A DNA stretch of 25,192 bases. It comes from a virus. The DNA is taken from the IMG/VR virus record IMGVR_UViG_3300032246_002495, positions 1 to 25,192 of that record; one strand, written 5' to 3'. The notes below the pieces were generated by a model that was given only the letters and a program-made list of their open reading frames with translations, was not told the DNA's origin and did no database searches. Numbering within the stretch: position 1 is the stretch's first letter; each line of letters starts with the position of its first letter. Of the stretch, positions 7,391 to 14,441 are shown piece by piece. The translations under genes and the position numbers were made by a program.

Positions 7391-8798
7391 CAACGCCGAG
7401 TACCGAGATTGGCTTAGGAAGAAGGCGGTTTCCTCAGACGCCGCCTTTGCCGAGTACATGAGCGGCCTGGTTTTTCCCAAGCACCTTCGAGACATGGAAA
7501 AGTTTATGGACGAGCACGACCGTGCTTTGGTGCTTATGCCCCGCGGCCACGCCAAGACAACTGCGCTTATGTTTCGTGCCGCAAGAATCATTGGAATGAC
7601 GAAGGGAAATATCCGCATCGGCATTCTCACCGCGGTGCTTTCCGACTCGCTCTCTCGTTCAAGGGCAATCAAAATGCTTATTGAAAGCCCCTTGTTTGCT
7701 GAAATATTCCCATGGGCAGCATCTGGCGTGATTGGCAGCAAGTGGACCGACGAAACCTGGACCATCAAAGGCGTAAACATGGGCAAGGATGCCACGTGCT
7801 TTGCCGACGGTCTTGGCTCCATCAAGCCTGGCGCCCGACTTGACCTCCTGTTTGCAGATGACATGGTCGGAATGAAGGAGAACGCCACCGCTGTGCAGCG
7901 ACAAAAGGCATCTGACACCTACTGGCAAGTGGTTGACCCAATGCTTGTGCCGGGCTCAAAGAAGTGGTACGTGGGCACGCGCTGGCACGAAGATGATTTC
8001 TACGCAGAACTTATGCGTAAGGGGATTCAGGAATATCAGCGCAGAGCCCTGGAGGACGGCCAGCCCCTGTGGCCAGAGATGTACACCGTTGAAACCCTAA
8101 ACCAGAAGAAAGAGGAGCTTGGAACTCCAATCTTCATGCTCCAGTTTCAAAACGACGTGAACGCGATGGGTGGAAACATCTTCCGGCACGATTGGTTTCA
8201 GCGCGTAAATACCCTGCCCGAAGGAACTCGACGCGTTGGTGTTGACCTTGCCTCATCTGTTAGCGAGAGAAGCGACTACACAACGGCTGTTGAGGTGCTG
8301 GAGGACGCTGATCACAACCTGTATGTAGTTGGTGCATGGAAAGATCGCATCAATGAAGGGCACCAGGAGTGGCTTACTGGCGTTAAGCGAGATGGAAGCA
8401 TGGGAAACGCCAAGGGTCCAAAGCTTCTGTGGCCACAGCGGCTGCTTGGTATGCGTGGGCTAAACCACGAAGCAGAAGAGCCGCGCTTTGTTGAGTCGGT
8501 AAACATCGAGGCCGTGCAGCACCAGAGCACATTTGTGCGGGAAATCCTTGGCGACACTACGCTCCCTGCGCGTGCGGTACGCCCCGACAAAGACAAGGTC
8601 AGCAGAAGCCGAGCGCTTGCAGCCAGGTACGAGTCGGGAAAGGTGTTTCACCTCACTGGGGCGCCAGGCATTGACGACCTGGAGCATGAGCTGATGTCGT
8701 TCCCGAACGGAGAGCATGACGACCTTGTTGATGCCCTGGTCTACTCTGCAGACCTTAGCGGAGCGTCGTTCTACTTCACGTCCGGGAATCGGTTTTAA
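7371..8798 (+). CDS. terL: Terminase large subunit
   Basis: 475 aa with a TTG start at 7371 inside the end of terS. ATPase part: Walker A variant 'PRGHAKTT' (57-64), Walker B 'LDLLFADD' (157-164), a 'VGTRWHEDD' motif near 201-209. RNase H-fold nuclease part: 'VGVDLAS' (Asp near 292), 'VNIEAVQ' (Glu near 380), 'HDDLVDAL' (Asp near 451-454), all expected metal ligands. It packages DNA into the prohead and makes the cuts. Length is normal for the family. The stop abuts the stop of the convergent subtilisin gene; no portal gene follows, which is unusual. Confidence 0.95.
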   Translation: MLNSTISNAEYRDWLRKKAVSSDAAFAEYMSGLVFPKHLRDMEKFMDEHDRALVLMPRGHAKTTALMFRAARIIGMTKGNIRIGILTAVLSDSLSRSRAIKMLIESPLFAEIFPWAASGVIGSKWTDETWTIKGVNMGKDATCFADGLGSIKPGARLDLLFADDMVGMKENATAVQRQKASDTYWQVVDPMLVPGSKKWYVGTRWHEDDFYAELMRKGIQEYQRRALEDGQPLWPEMYTVETLNQKKEELGTPIFMLQFQNDVNAMGGNIFRHDWFQRVNTLPEGTRRVGVDLASSVSERSDYTTAVEVLEDADHNLYVVGAWKDRINEGHQEWLTGVKRDGSMGNAKGPKLLWPQRLLGMRGLNHEAEEPRFVESVNIEAVQHQSTFVREILGDTTLPARAVRPDKDKVSRSRALAARYESGKVFHLTGAPGIDDLEHELMSFPNGEHDDLVDALVYSADLSGASFYFTSGNRF

Positions 8799-9737
8799 CT
8801 ACCAGGCCCACCACTCTTCGTGCCAAGGAGTCTCTTCCTGCGGTGCAAATAGGTCTGGACCAAGATACAGCAAATCTCGCGTGCCCCAGCGAACAGAGCA
8901 GCACATTGCATCGGTTGTTGCGCCACTTAGAAGAATGCTTGCAGCCTCATCGGTTGTCACTGCCGCTGCAGATGCCACTGCAGCAATTGCGCCGCTAACA
9001 TAAGCGGCGGCGCCCGATGTTCCGCTTGGGTAAAACGTTCCGCGATTTGGATCAAAAGCAGGGATGCGATCTCCTGGTGCCCAAATGCTCAGGCACGGCC
9101 CGTGGTTGCTACCAAACCACCGCATGTCCAAATTGTTAGAGGCGCCGACCGTAATTGCATATTCGGCTCTTGCAGGCGAAAAGTTGCAGGCGTTTTTGCC
9201 GTTATTGCCAGCAGCAACTACTACGGGAAAACCGACTTCTGCCAACTTATTTACCCACGCGTCCACAGTGCTGTTTGCCGCCCCGCCAAGCGACATGTTT
9301 ACCACAGATGTTTCCGGGTCCCCATACTTATAAATCCACTTCAAACCTTTAACAATATTTGCCGGAGTGCCCTTACCGTCGCACGAAAGAACGCGTACGG
9401 AAACCATGTTTACTGACCAGGCGATGCCATATTGCTCGCTCCCAATCAAGGATGCAATTGACGTCCCGTGATTAGCGCCACATCCAGCGGTGCCGCCCTT
9501 AAGGGCCGAGTAGCCAGGGAGAATCCTGCCACCAAAAATCGGTAAGTCCGAAACCCCCGAATCAACAATGTAGACAGTGATGTCCCGACCAAGACCCGCG
9601 CCGTCCCAAACGCTTCCGTCCGGCATTCCTGCGTGCTGATCAATGCGGTCGATGCCCCATTGCGCAGAATACAAGGATTCTGTCGGTGCGCTAAGCGGTG
9701 CAATTACCAGAATTGCCGAAAGAATAAATTTAAACAT
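8799..9737 (-). CDS. Exported subtilisin-family (S8) serine protease
   Basis: 312 aa from ATG at 9737 with GGGAG SD; an upstream in-frame ATG at 9758 lacks one. Residues 1-21 form a signal peptide. The catalytic triad is complete: Asp59 in 'VYIVDSGV', His90 in 'NHGTSIASLIG', Ser241 in 'SGTSGAAAYVSG', with oxyanion Asn178 in 'AAGNNG'. The spacing and 'WGIDRID' N-terminus resemble proteinase K-like enzymes. The mature-like 'AQWGIDRID' follows the signal peptide directly, so there is no inhibitor_I9 propeptide. It is the last gene of a ten-gene overlapping operon and overlaps the preceding gene by 8 nt. It probably acts outside the cytoplasm on host surface proteins, on virion proteins or in release. 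Two Cys near 279-280 may pair with others. Confidence 0.92.
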   Translation of the reverse strand: MFKFILSAILVIAPLSAPTESLYSAQWGIDRIDQHAGMPDGSVWDGAGLGRDITVYIVDSGVSDLPIFGGRILPGYSALKGGTAGCGANHGTSIASLIGSEQYGIAWSVNMVSVRVLSCDGKGTPANIVKGLKWIYKYGDPETSVVNMSLGGAANSTVDAWVNKLAEVGFPVVVAAGNNGKNACNFSPARAEYAITVGASNNLDMRWFGSNHGPCLSIWAPGDRIPAFDPNRGTFYPSGTSGAAAYVSGAIAAVASAAAVTTDEAASILLSGATTDAMCCSVRWGTRDLLYLGPDLFAPQEETPWHEEWWAW

Positions 9738-10062
9738 TGTAATCTCCCACCACTTCATTAATCAACTCAAAGGTGTTGACTTCCTCATCAACAAAGATTG
9801 GCGTGCCTTCTCCAAGCCAGCCGCCCTGAATGTTGAAGGAAAAATACTCCTCGGCTTCTAAGAAGAAGTCGCGCTCCTCTCCATCGAATGGAAAGGACTC
9901 ATCCCTGCTGCTTTCAAATTCAGCGGCAAGTTTGGCGATGATTTTGTTCTTGCTGTACACAACAAATGGTTTATTGAATTGCCAGCCGAGGCCGATAATG
10001 CAATCCTCAAAACCGTCGGCAAGCAAGATCGGGTCTTTGTGGCCAACGCTAGAACTAGACAT
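9730..10062 (-). CDS. Conserved phage protein of unknown function
   Basis: 110 aa. The pattern 'ADGFEDCIIGLGWQFNKPFVVYSKNKIIAKL' and 'AEEYFSFNIQGGWLGEGTPIFV' (here split by an acidic 'FDGEERDF' part) is one I know from many phage genomes as a conserved hypothetical protein. It is acidic, has no signal or TM segment and is likely cytoplasmic. It overlaps both neighbours by 8 nt in the large operon, directly before the subtilisin. No function can be stated. Confidence 0.8.
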   Translation of the reverse strand: MSSSSVGHKDPILLADGFEDCIIGLGWQFNKPFVVYSKNKIIAKLAAEFESSRDESFPFDGEERDFFLEAEEYFSFNIQGGWLGEGTPIFVDEEVNTFELINEVVGDYNV

Positions 10063-10240
10063 CTTCTTTCCTTTCCTTTCTCTGAAACACGGTTTTCTTT
10101 GAGCACACCCCGCAGTATGCGTTTTTAAAACCCTCTACCAGGGTGTTGTTTGGGTACTCCTTGATCGCCTCGCTTTGCCGATCATCTCCGCAGAGGCCGC
10201 AAGCCCAAACGTAGTTCTCAGTCTTGGGGCTTAACGACAA
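10055..10240 (-). CDS. Small zinc-ribbon protein
   Basis: 61 aa with TTG start at 10240 inside the end of the upstream gene (23-nt overlap); no ATG is available. Two paired motifs, 'CGLC' near residue 14 and 'CGVC' near 43, spaced by about 29 residues, form a four-Cys zinc ribbon, followed by a Lys/Arg-rich tail. Likely binds nucleic acid or protein. Start codon is the least sure part. Confidence 0.65.
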   Translation of the reverse strand: MSLSPKTENYVWACGLCGDDRQSEAIKEYPNNTLVEGFKNAYCGVCSKKTVFQRKERKEDV

Positions 10241-10529
10241 GTCGTGCCTCGCAAGTGTTTACAAGGGATGAGACAGAAACAATTCCGTCTTCACGCGTCT
10301 CAATAATTCCTGCTTCGACAAGCTGGCGAACCAAGTCGTCGTTTTCACTCCACCATTTCAAATAGAACCAACCCCCAATTGGAGTCTTACCTTTGACCTT
10401 GCAAGATAGGCGGGCATACGGCTCGCCAGTGGTTGCAACAATGGCCGTGCAATCTTCGCCATCCTGGTCAACGTAAATGAGCTCATCGCCAAACTTTTCG
10501 GACTTGTACTGATATTCGCGTCTACTCAT
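10218..10529 (-). CDS. Hypothetical phage protein, 103 aa
   Basis: Start ATG at 10529 has an AAGGAG SD 6 nt upstream. Mixed alpha/beta soluble protein with 'ENDDLVRQLVEAGIIETRED', which looks like a winged-helix or small alpha/beta end, and no clear catalytic motif. It overlaps the preceding membrane protein gene by 8 nt. I do not recognise it. Confidence 0.7.
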   Translation of the reverse strand: MSRREYQYKSEKFGDELIYVDQDGEDCTAIVATTGEPYARLSCKVKGKTPIGGWFYLKWWSENDDLVRQLVEAGIIETREDGIVSVSSLVNTCEARLVVKPQD

Positions 10530-10971
10530 CTTTGCTCCTTCTGCGCTCCTTGCGCTTGCGGCCAGTATGGCCGAGTACCTGCAATGAGTCAAGCCTGTCC
10601 ATGAGCCTGGTTGCCCTATCATATTTTTGTTTAAAATGATTAGCCCAAATTGTCGCTTGATCCAGTAATGCCTCGGGGTTTCTGGCTTCTACCATGCACG
10701 TAATTGGCCCAAACTCAGTACGCACAACCCCGATGTATCGCCATTTACTGCTTGGCGGTACTGGGGAAAGCACGGCCGCAGTAAGAGACGCGAGGATACC
10801 GCAAGAAATTAATATAGACTCTATGTGAGCTGTAACCTCTTGCTCCGCGCGCTCATCGTCGCCGTGACCAACGGGCTTAGAGATGATTCCAAGAGTGGCC
10901 GCGGTAGACATGAAAGACGCTGCAAGCCAGCCGTATGACCAGTCGTCTGGAACCTTATTCTTTTTCTTCAT
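10522..10971 (-). CDS. Two-TM membrane protein, 149 aa
   Basis: Start ATG at 10971 (MKKKNKVPDDW) lies within the end of the upstream gene. Two hydrophobic helices, about residues 14-32 and 55-75, are separated by a polar charged loop with 'GHGDDERAEQEV'. The second half has a beta-like part (YIGVVRTEFGPITCMVEA), then a helix and a strongly basic tail 'GRKRKERRRSKDE'. Function unknown; it is the only integral membrane protein in this operon. A longer frame to 11169 is open but begins inside the next gene without SD. Confidence 0.65.
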   Translation of the reverse strand: MKKKNKVPDDWSYGWLAASFMSTAATLGIISKPVGHGDDERAEQEVTAHIESILISCGILASLTAAVLSPVPPSSKWRYIGVVRTEFGPITCMVEARNPEALLDQATIWANHFKQKYDRATRLMDRLDSLQVLGHTGRKRKERRRSKDE

Positions 10972-11185
10972 CAGCCACAAAATCTCCCAACAGCGATGGC
11001 ATAGCATCGTACAGCATAGAAATGCTAATAAGACGATCAACGCGGCGGTGGGCCTGCGCTTCGGGCATTGGCTCGACCACGCCAATAACTTCTTTGTTTT
11101 CTGCGTCAATAATCTTTGCCGACCAAAGCAGCACACCGTTGTTGTCCACACCCTCGCGGGAATAAACAACTATTGCGCTTGGCAA
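10955..11185 (-). CDS. Small acidic hypothetical protein
   Basis: 76 aa with a TTG start at 11185 that follows the upstream TAA stop with no spacing, which suggests restart by terminating ribosomes. A beta N-terminus (AIVVYSREGVDNNGVLLWSAKI) and a helical acidic C-terminus 'LLGDFVADEEKE' are seen. No recognised family. Its end overlaps the membrane protein gene by 17 nt. Confidence 0.55.
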   Translation of the reverse strand: MPSAIVVYSREGVDNNGVLLWSAKIIDAENKEVIGVVEPMPEAQAHRRVDRLISISMLYDAMPSLLGDFVADEEKE

Positions 11186-11689
11186 TTAAATGCTCTGTGC
11201 TTTTTCTGCCAAAGGCATGTCGCTGTATGCGCGAAGGGGGCAGTTCTTCCACCAGCACGTGTTACCTGGCTCGCCCGCAGGCCCGCCCGCACAGTCTTCA
11301 CACATAGACCTAATTGCCAAGAGCATTCCGGTTGATTGGGTTGCCGCTTGGAGCTTATCAATGTTTTTTTCCATCTTGGCAAGAACTTCTTCAAAGTTTA
11401 CGGCCGGGGAAACAACCTTGCCCACTACCCCGGGGTCCATGCTGACCTTTGGCTCTATTTCTGAATAAAGCTCTGGCTGATAGGACTGAAGGTAACTAAG
11501 AACTACCACAGAATATTCCATTGGTATCTTTCTCTGACCTTGGCAGTAGGCTTCAACGGTTCTTTCTGATCTTTGTGCTTCTTTATTTGAGGTCTTGTTA
11601 ACCGCGTCTGCTAAGTTCCTGGCGGCCTGAACCCTGGTGCCATTTGGGAACAGCGTCAAAGCTATCTCCATAAGGTGCTCTGCCTTCAT
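11186..11689 (-). CDS. Phage protein with C-terminal Cys4 'C..C.GG...C....CPL' motif
   Basis: 167 aa. N-terminal half is helical (residues about 10-70, 'NLADAVNKTS', 'SERTVEAYCQGQRKIP' which could be an HTH). A coiled-coil stretch (about 100-122) leads to 'MCEDCAGG', then 'NTCWWKNCPLRAYS'. The last motif, C-x2-C-x-G-G ... C-x4-CPL-x-x-Y/F, is common at the ends of phage proteins that bind zinc, often beside DNA-acting domains. The start overlaps the glycosyltransferase stop by one base (TAATG). Confidence 0.75.
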   Translation of the reverse strand: MKAEHLMEIALTLFPNGTRVQAARNLADAVNKTSNKEAQRSERTVEAYCQGQRKIPMEYSVVVLSYLQSYQPELYSEIEPKVSMDPGVVGKVVSPAVNFEEVLAKMEKNIDKLQAATQSTGMLLAIRSMCEDCAGGPAGEPGNTCWWKNCPLRAYSDMPLAEKAQSI

Positions 11690-12486
11690 TACTTGCCACC
11701 GTTTGCTTCAGAGATAGCAACAGCAAGCGCCTTCCAATCAAACTCAATTGCCATTTGGCCATGATGTTTTGTTTTGGCGGCCAGCAAAATCTGAATCGTC
11801 CCGCCAAGAGAGCGCCATTTGTTGCAAAAAGTATAATCCTCGCCGTATTGAATCTTTGTTTCTGGGTCAACAGAATACGCAAAGAATTCGTAAAGCTTGT
11901 CTCCACTGGGCTTGATAATGTAATCCTCCGGGCGTTCCTTCATGATTCTTTCTAGCGTTTCCCTCTTGACCATCATTGCCCCAGTGCCAACCTTAAGTAC
12001 TGTTGCAAAGCCGCTTTCGTCAACGTTGAAAACGTCCTCTGTTGTGGAAAAATTACCCTCAGCTAAAAGCGACGGATAAACTTCGTGCGAGACGTTTGGG
12101 TAACTTTTTATAAATTCCCCAAGCCTTGGCCACAGCACTTCTCGCTTTGCACAAGGGAGCGCCGAAAGGTCCTTGTCGTGACCCAAGAGATAAAGGATGT
12201 GGCGCGGGTCAACTTGAATGTCGCTGTCAAGCATGAACATGTGGGTCGCTTTGCTCTCCAAAAAGCCACTTGCCAGTTCGTTCCTTGCCAGGGGCAGAAT
12301 TGAATTGCCGGAAATAACTTTCCACGTGAAGCCAACGTTGTTTTCAATGCACAACTTTTGGAGCGTTAACACCGAATGGACCGAACCGGCGTGCAGTCTG
12401 CCGTCTATTGTTGGAGTCGCAACAAAGATTGAAACTTTCTTTGCTGGCACAGAAGGAAACTGCTGCTTCTTGCTCTTTTTGCTCAC
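11689..12486 (-). CDS. Phage GT-A-fold glycosyltransferase
   Basis: 265 aa with GTG start overlapping the previous stop (GTGA). The early strand 'VSIFVATPTIDGRLHAGSV', 'RNELASGFLESKATHMFMLDSDI' with DxD at Asp87-Asp89, and 'YGEDYTFCNKW' near 219 as acceptor/base region fit the GT2/GT-A group found in many phages. It transfers a sugar from a nucleotide donor; the acceptor is unknown. It directly follows the Nmad1 gene, so DNA base glycosylation is one option, lipid or protein glycosylation another. Confidence 0.82.
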   Translation of the reverse strand: MSKKSKKQQFPSVPAKKVSIFVATPTIDGRLHAGSVHSVLTLQKLCIENNVGFTWKVISGNSILPLARNELASGFLESKATHMFMLDSDIQVDPRHILYLLGHDKDLSALPCAKREVLWPRLGEFIKSYPNVSHEVYPSLLAEGNFSTTEDVFNVDESGFATVLKVGTGAMMVKRETLERIMKERPEDYIIKPSGDKLYEFFAYSVDPETKIQYGEDYTFCNKWRSLGGTIQILLAAKTKHHGQMAIEFDWKALAVAISEANGGK

Positions 12487-12929
12487 TTTTTTACCCCCAA
12501 AATATCTACACGAAGGCTTGCCAAGTTTTTTGGAAGTTTGTCCTTTCGTTTTTTATCGACCGGTGCCTGCTTTTCCTCTTCAGATGTTCGAACCAGTGTC
12601 CGCTCCCCGTCATCCATTGGTCGACCCCATTTTCCCCTCTGGAGCGCAACGGCAATAAGCGCATAGTTTGCAATGTCCATTAGGGTGTCAGCCATCGACT
12701 CGCCATCGCCATCGTCAAATGGTTCAAGGATCACTTTGCCGCCCACAATTTTTCCATTCAAGAACTTCTTTGCCCGTGCGGATTTGTCGTGGGCAATTCT
12801 GCCGACCACCCCGTGAATGCCCAGCTGCTCAATGTTGGTGTCCCCATACCGCTCCTGCTTGTCGCAGAGAAGCTTGTAGGCTTCGGAGTATATCTCCGCA
12901 AAAGTCTGCTCAAAGCTCTGATCGCTCAC
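12483..12929 (-). CDS. Nucleotide-modification-associated domain 1 (DUF1599) protein
   Basis: 148 aa with GTG start overlapping the previous stop (GTGA). The core 'KLLCDKQERYGDTNIEQLGIHG' ... 'DKSARAKKFL' ... 'ESMADTLMDIANYALIAVAL' is the DUF1599/Nmad1 pattern: K-x3-YG, a helix with K/R pairs, E...D-x2-DIANY. The family is an all-alpha, MazG-like group predicted to act on modified nucleotides or their precursors. The tail is charged (EEEKQAPVDKKRKDK). Its coupling to a glycosyltransferase and context in a phage support a nucleotide role. The exact reaction is not known. Confidence 0.85.
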   Translation of the reverse strand: MSDQSFEQTFAEIYSEAYKLLCDKQERYGDTNIEQLGIHGVVGRIAHDKSARAKKFLNGKIVGGKVILEPFDDGDGESMADTLMDIANYALIAVALQRGKWGRPMDDGERTLVRTSEEEKQAPVDKKRKDKLPKNLASLRVDILGVKK

Positions 12930-13138
12930 TGCCCAGCCCTCCTTTTAATAATCCAGTTGGCTTCATTTTCACTAATCCGCATAAGTACCGCTGCTTCAAT
13001 ATCCGCCCCGCACACAATGACGTATGGCTCTTCATCGTGGTCGCTACGCTGGTCAAGAAGCAGGGTAATGGGATTGTCTTGGGACCACAAAAGCCAGATG
13101 GCCTTGACCCTTTGGCTTGGGAATAGATTGTTTTCCAT
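12926..13138 (-). CDS. Hypothetical protein, first gene of the ten-gene operon
   Basis: 70 aa from ATG at 13138. No SD precedes it; a -10 hexamer TACACT ends 6 nt upstream, so it should be leaderless. Sequence features: 'VKAIWLLWSQDNPITLLLDQRSDHDEEPYVIVCGADIEAAVLMRI' looks like a small alpha/beta protein with a strongly basic end 'IIKRRAGQ'. I do not recognise it. A longer open frame to 13393 would be antisense to the structured leader and has no start signal. Confidence 0.65.
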   Translation of the reverse strand: MENNLFPSQRVKAIWLLWSQDNPITLLLDQRSDHDEEPYVIVCGADIEAAVLMRISENEANWIIKRRAGQ

Positions 13139-13144
13139 GGGCGG

Positions 13145-13174
13145 AGTGTAGCGTAGATTTTTCCAGAGCGCCAA
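13145..13174 (-). promoter_or_regulatory. Leaderless promoter of the 8799-13138 operon
   Basis: TTGGCG (13174-13169), 18-nt spacer, TACACT (13150-13145), then 6 nt to the ATG at 13138. It appears to be the only start for ten overlapping genes. Confidence 0.55.
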
Positions 13175-13188
13175 ATGAGATTTTTGAG

Positions 13189-13382
13189 TGATAGCATAAA
13201 CGTGTGATGCCCCACCTAACCGGGCATCGCCGCTGGTCGGGAGCAGTAAGCCCGGCTTAGGCGGGAAGGGCAACGGGGATGTTGGGTCCCCTGTACGGTG
13301 TTGGCGGCCGCGCGAGCCGACGGGCTGCGTCGCAACCAGGCGTTCCTCCGTCCCCTTCCCGCTAAAACCCTTAGGAGGCAAC
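13189..13382 (+). ncRNA. GC-rich structured leader or small RNA with an extended -10 in front
   Basis: The 244-nt gap 13139-13382 has no gene. TG-A-TAGCAT (13189-13197) is an extended -10 with start near 13204. What follows folds strongly: hairpin GATGCCC/GGGCATC (13206-13212 with 13222-13228), hairpin 13236-13241 with 13251-13256, then a 10-bp perfect helix GCGGGAAGGG/CCCTTCCCGC (13261-13270 with 13353-13362), extended by TTA/TAA, that encloses about 80 nt with an inner GGGGA/TCCCC (13275-13279 with 13287-13291) and CGGC/GCCG (13305-13308 with 13316-13319). It ends 10 nt before an AGGAGG SD. I match it to no known riboswitch or ncRNA. It could be a riboswitch-like leader of the 62-aa protein or an independent RNA. 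Confidence 0.5.
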
Positions 13383-13571
13383 ATGGCAGGCAAGAAAACA
13401 CTGGCAAAGAATCAACCGGGGGACAAGCGCCCTGACAACCTAACTCAAAGAGTTTGCGCGCGTTGCGGCGAGCGCATGCTTGCAAAGCAAATCAGGGCCA
13501 CCTTGGCAATTAGCTTTGTCGGGGAGCGCGCATCAAAAGGTTTTATTCACCACCACGCTAAGTGCTCTTAG
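13383..13571 (+). CDS. Small zinc-finger protein, 62 aa
   Basis: AGGAGG SD 4 nt before the ATG. Basic N-terminus, then 'CARCGERM' at about residue 25 and 'HHHAKC' at 56-61, so a CxxC...HxxxC zinc site is likely. It is alone on the plus strand, with a long structured leader and its own predicted promoter. Its stop overlaps the convergent gene's stop by 4 nt. Family not recognised. Confidence 0.75.
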   Translation: MAGKKTLAKNQPGDKRPDNLTQRVCARCGERMLAKQIRATLAISFVGERASKGFIHHHAKCS

Positions 13572-14086
13572 TCCCATAGGCTGTAGGGGTCGTCCTTAAC
13601 TGGCGGCGTGTAGCCAGGTACCTTAGTGATGTCGTTAAGAAGGTATCCAGGAACAAACCACAGCCGTTTGTCTTCGTGATAAAAGCGTGGGACCATTGCT
13701 TCTTTTCCCTCAATCCAACCAACGACCTCAAAAATAAAATTTCTTGGGTCTGCTGGCAAAACCAAAACAAAAATGTCAGACTTCTTGTCTCCATGCCGAA
13801 GAGAAAGATCTTTAAAATTTCCCGGGCGGTATCGGACCTGAACGTTCTGGCCAATATCGGCGCCCTTGAACTGATCAATGTCCTCTCCGCTCCATGGCAT
13901 TCCCAAGGCAAACGATGCCGCAAGCTCGCCCATGGCGCCTTCAACATGCTGCTTCCACCCGTCGCGCTCCCAGCCGTACTTATCCTTCAAGCCGTCTTTG
14001 ATGGCGCGCAGCTCTCGGCGAACCCCGGCAATAGCCGCACGGTCCGCATCTTTTTCCATCAATTGAACGTAAACAGAGTTAGGCAT
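13568..14086 (-). CDS. Conserved phage protein, possible PD-(D/E)xK-like fold
   Basis: 172 aa, AGGGA SD before ATG. 'HVEGAMGELAASFALGMPW' (47-65), 'GADIGQNVQVRYRP' (75-88), 'DKKSDIFVLVL' (100-110) and 'FEVVGWIEGKEA' (119-130) follow the helix-E, D, QxR/K, beta and 'VGWI' order of a family of phage proteins I have seen annotated as hypothetical and which resembles restriction-endonuclease-like folds. The usual ExK is replaced by QVR, so nuclease activity is doubtful. It is the last gene of the lipoprotein operon. Confidence 0.7.
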   Translation of the reverse strand: MPNSVYVQLMEKDADRAAIAGVRRELRAIKDGLKDKYGWERDGWKQHVEGAMGELAASFALGMPWSGEDIDQFKGADIGQNVQVRYRPGNFKDLSLRHGDKKSDIFVLVLPADPRNFIFEVVGWIEGKEAMVPRFYHEDKRLWFVPGYLLNDITKVPGYTPPVKDDPYSLWD

Positions 14087-14441
14087 TTTCCCTTTCGCTT
14101 ATCCTTTTCTGTAAATTGTTGCGCATTTCCGCAAACTGCTCTGACACCTGCCGAAGCGAGCGGGCATGAAAGTCCAACGCCTCAGCAAGGCGCTTCTCTG
14201 ATTCTAAAACCAGACGCCAGCCTGACTCTTCGTACCGCTTCATGTCTTCAACTTCATTGGAGATAGCCAAATACGCCTTGCTTCTATACCCAATCCCGTT
14301 GTATACGTAGGTTCTCATCGTCTCACTGCTAAGCCCGTATTCCCTGGCGGCAGCAGCGCAAGCCTCAGTGACGCTTTTTGCCTGGGGGAATTTCCATACA
14401 AGCAACTGGTGCAACTCAATTGGCAACAAGTTCCTAGCCAT
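14079..14441 (-). CDS. HTH and coiled-coil hypothetical protein
   Basis: 120 aa from ATG at 14441 with AGGGGA SD; an in-frame TTG at 14459 has none. Residues about 18-52 look like a helix-turn-helix ('SVTEACAAAAREYGLSSETMRTYVYNG'-type, split here), and about 65-115 a long charged helix likely to coil. Could be a DNA-binding regulator that dimerises. Its end overlaps the next gene by 8 nt. Confidence 0.65.
   Translation of the reverse strand: MARNLLPIELHQLLVWKFPQAKSVTEACAAAAREYGLSSETMRTYVYNGIGYRSKAYLAISNEVEDMKRYEESGWRLVLESEKRLAEALDFHARSLRQVSEQFAEMRNNLQKRISERENA

Noticed and set aside
7169-7918. Minus-strand frame of 249 aa opposite terS/terL
   Set aside because: Fully antisense to TerL, which has all catalytic motifs.
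13204-13370. Structured RNA as RNase P, tmRNA, SRP RNA or group I/II intron
   Set aside because: None of the conserved sequence blocks that I know for these RNAs is present.
12926-13393. Longer 155-aa minus frame across the structured RNA region
   Set aside because: The extra N-terminus has no SD or promoter and is GC-rich low-quality sequence; the leaderless ATG at 13138 explains the gene.
13216-13485. Minus-strand 89-aa frame over the structured leader
   Set aside because: It would run antisense through the SD and start of the 62-aa zinc-finger gene and has no recognised domain or start signal.
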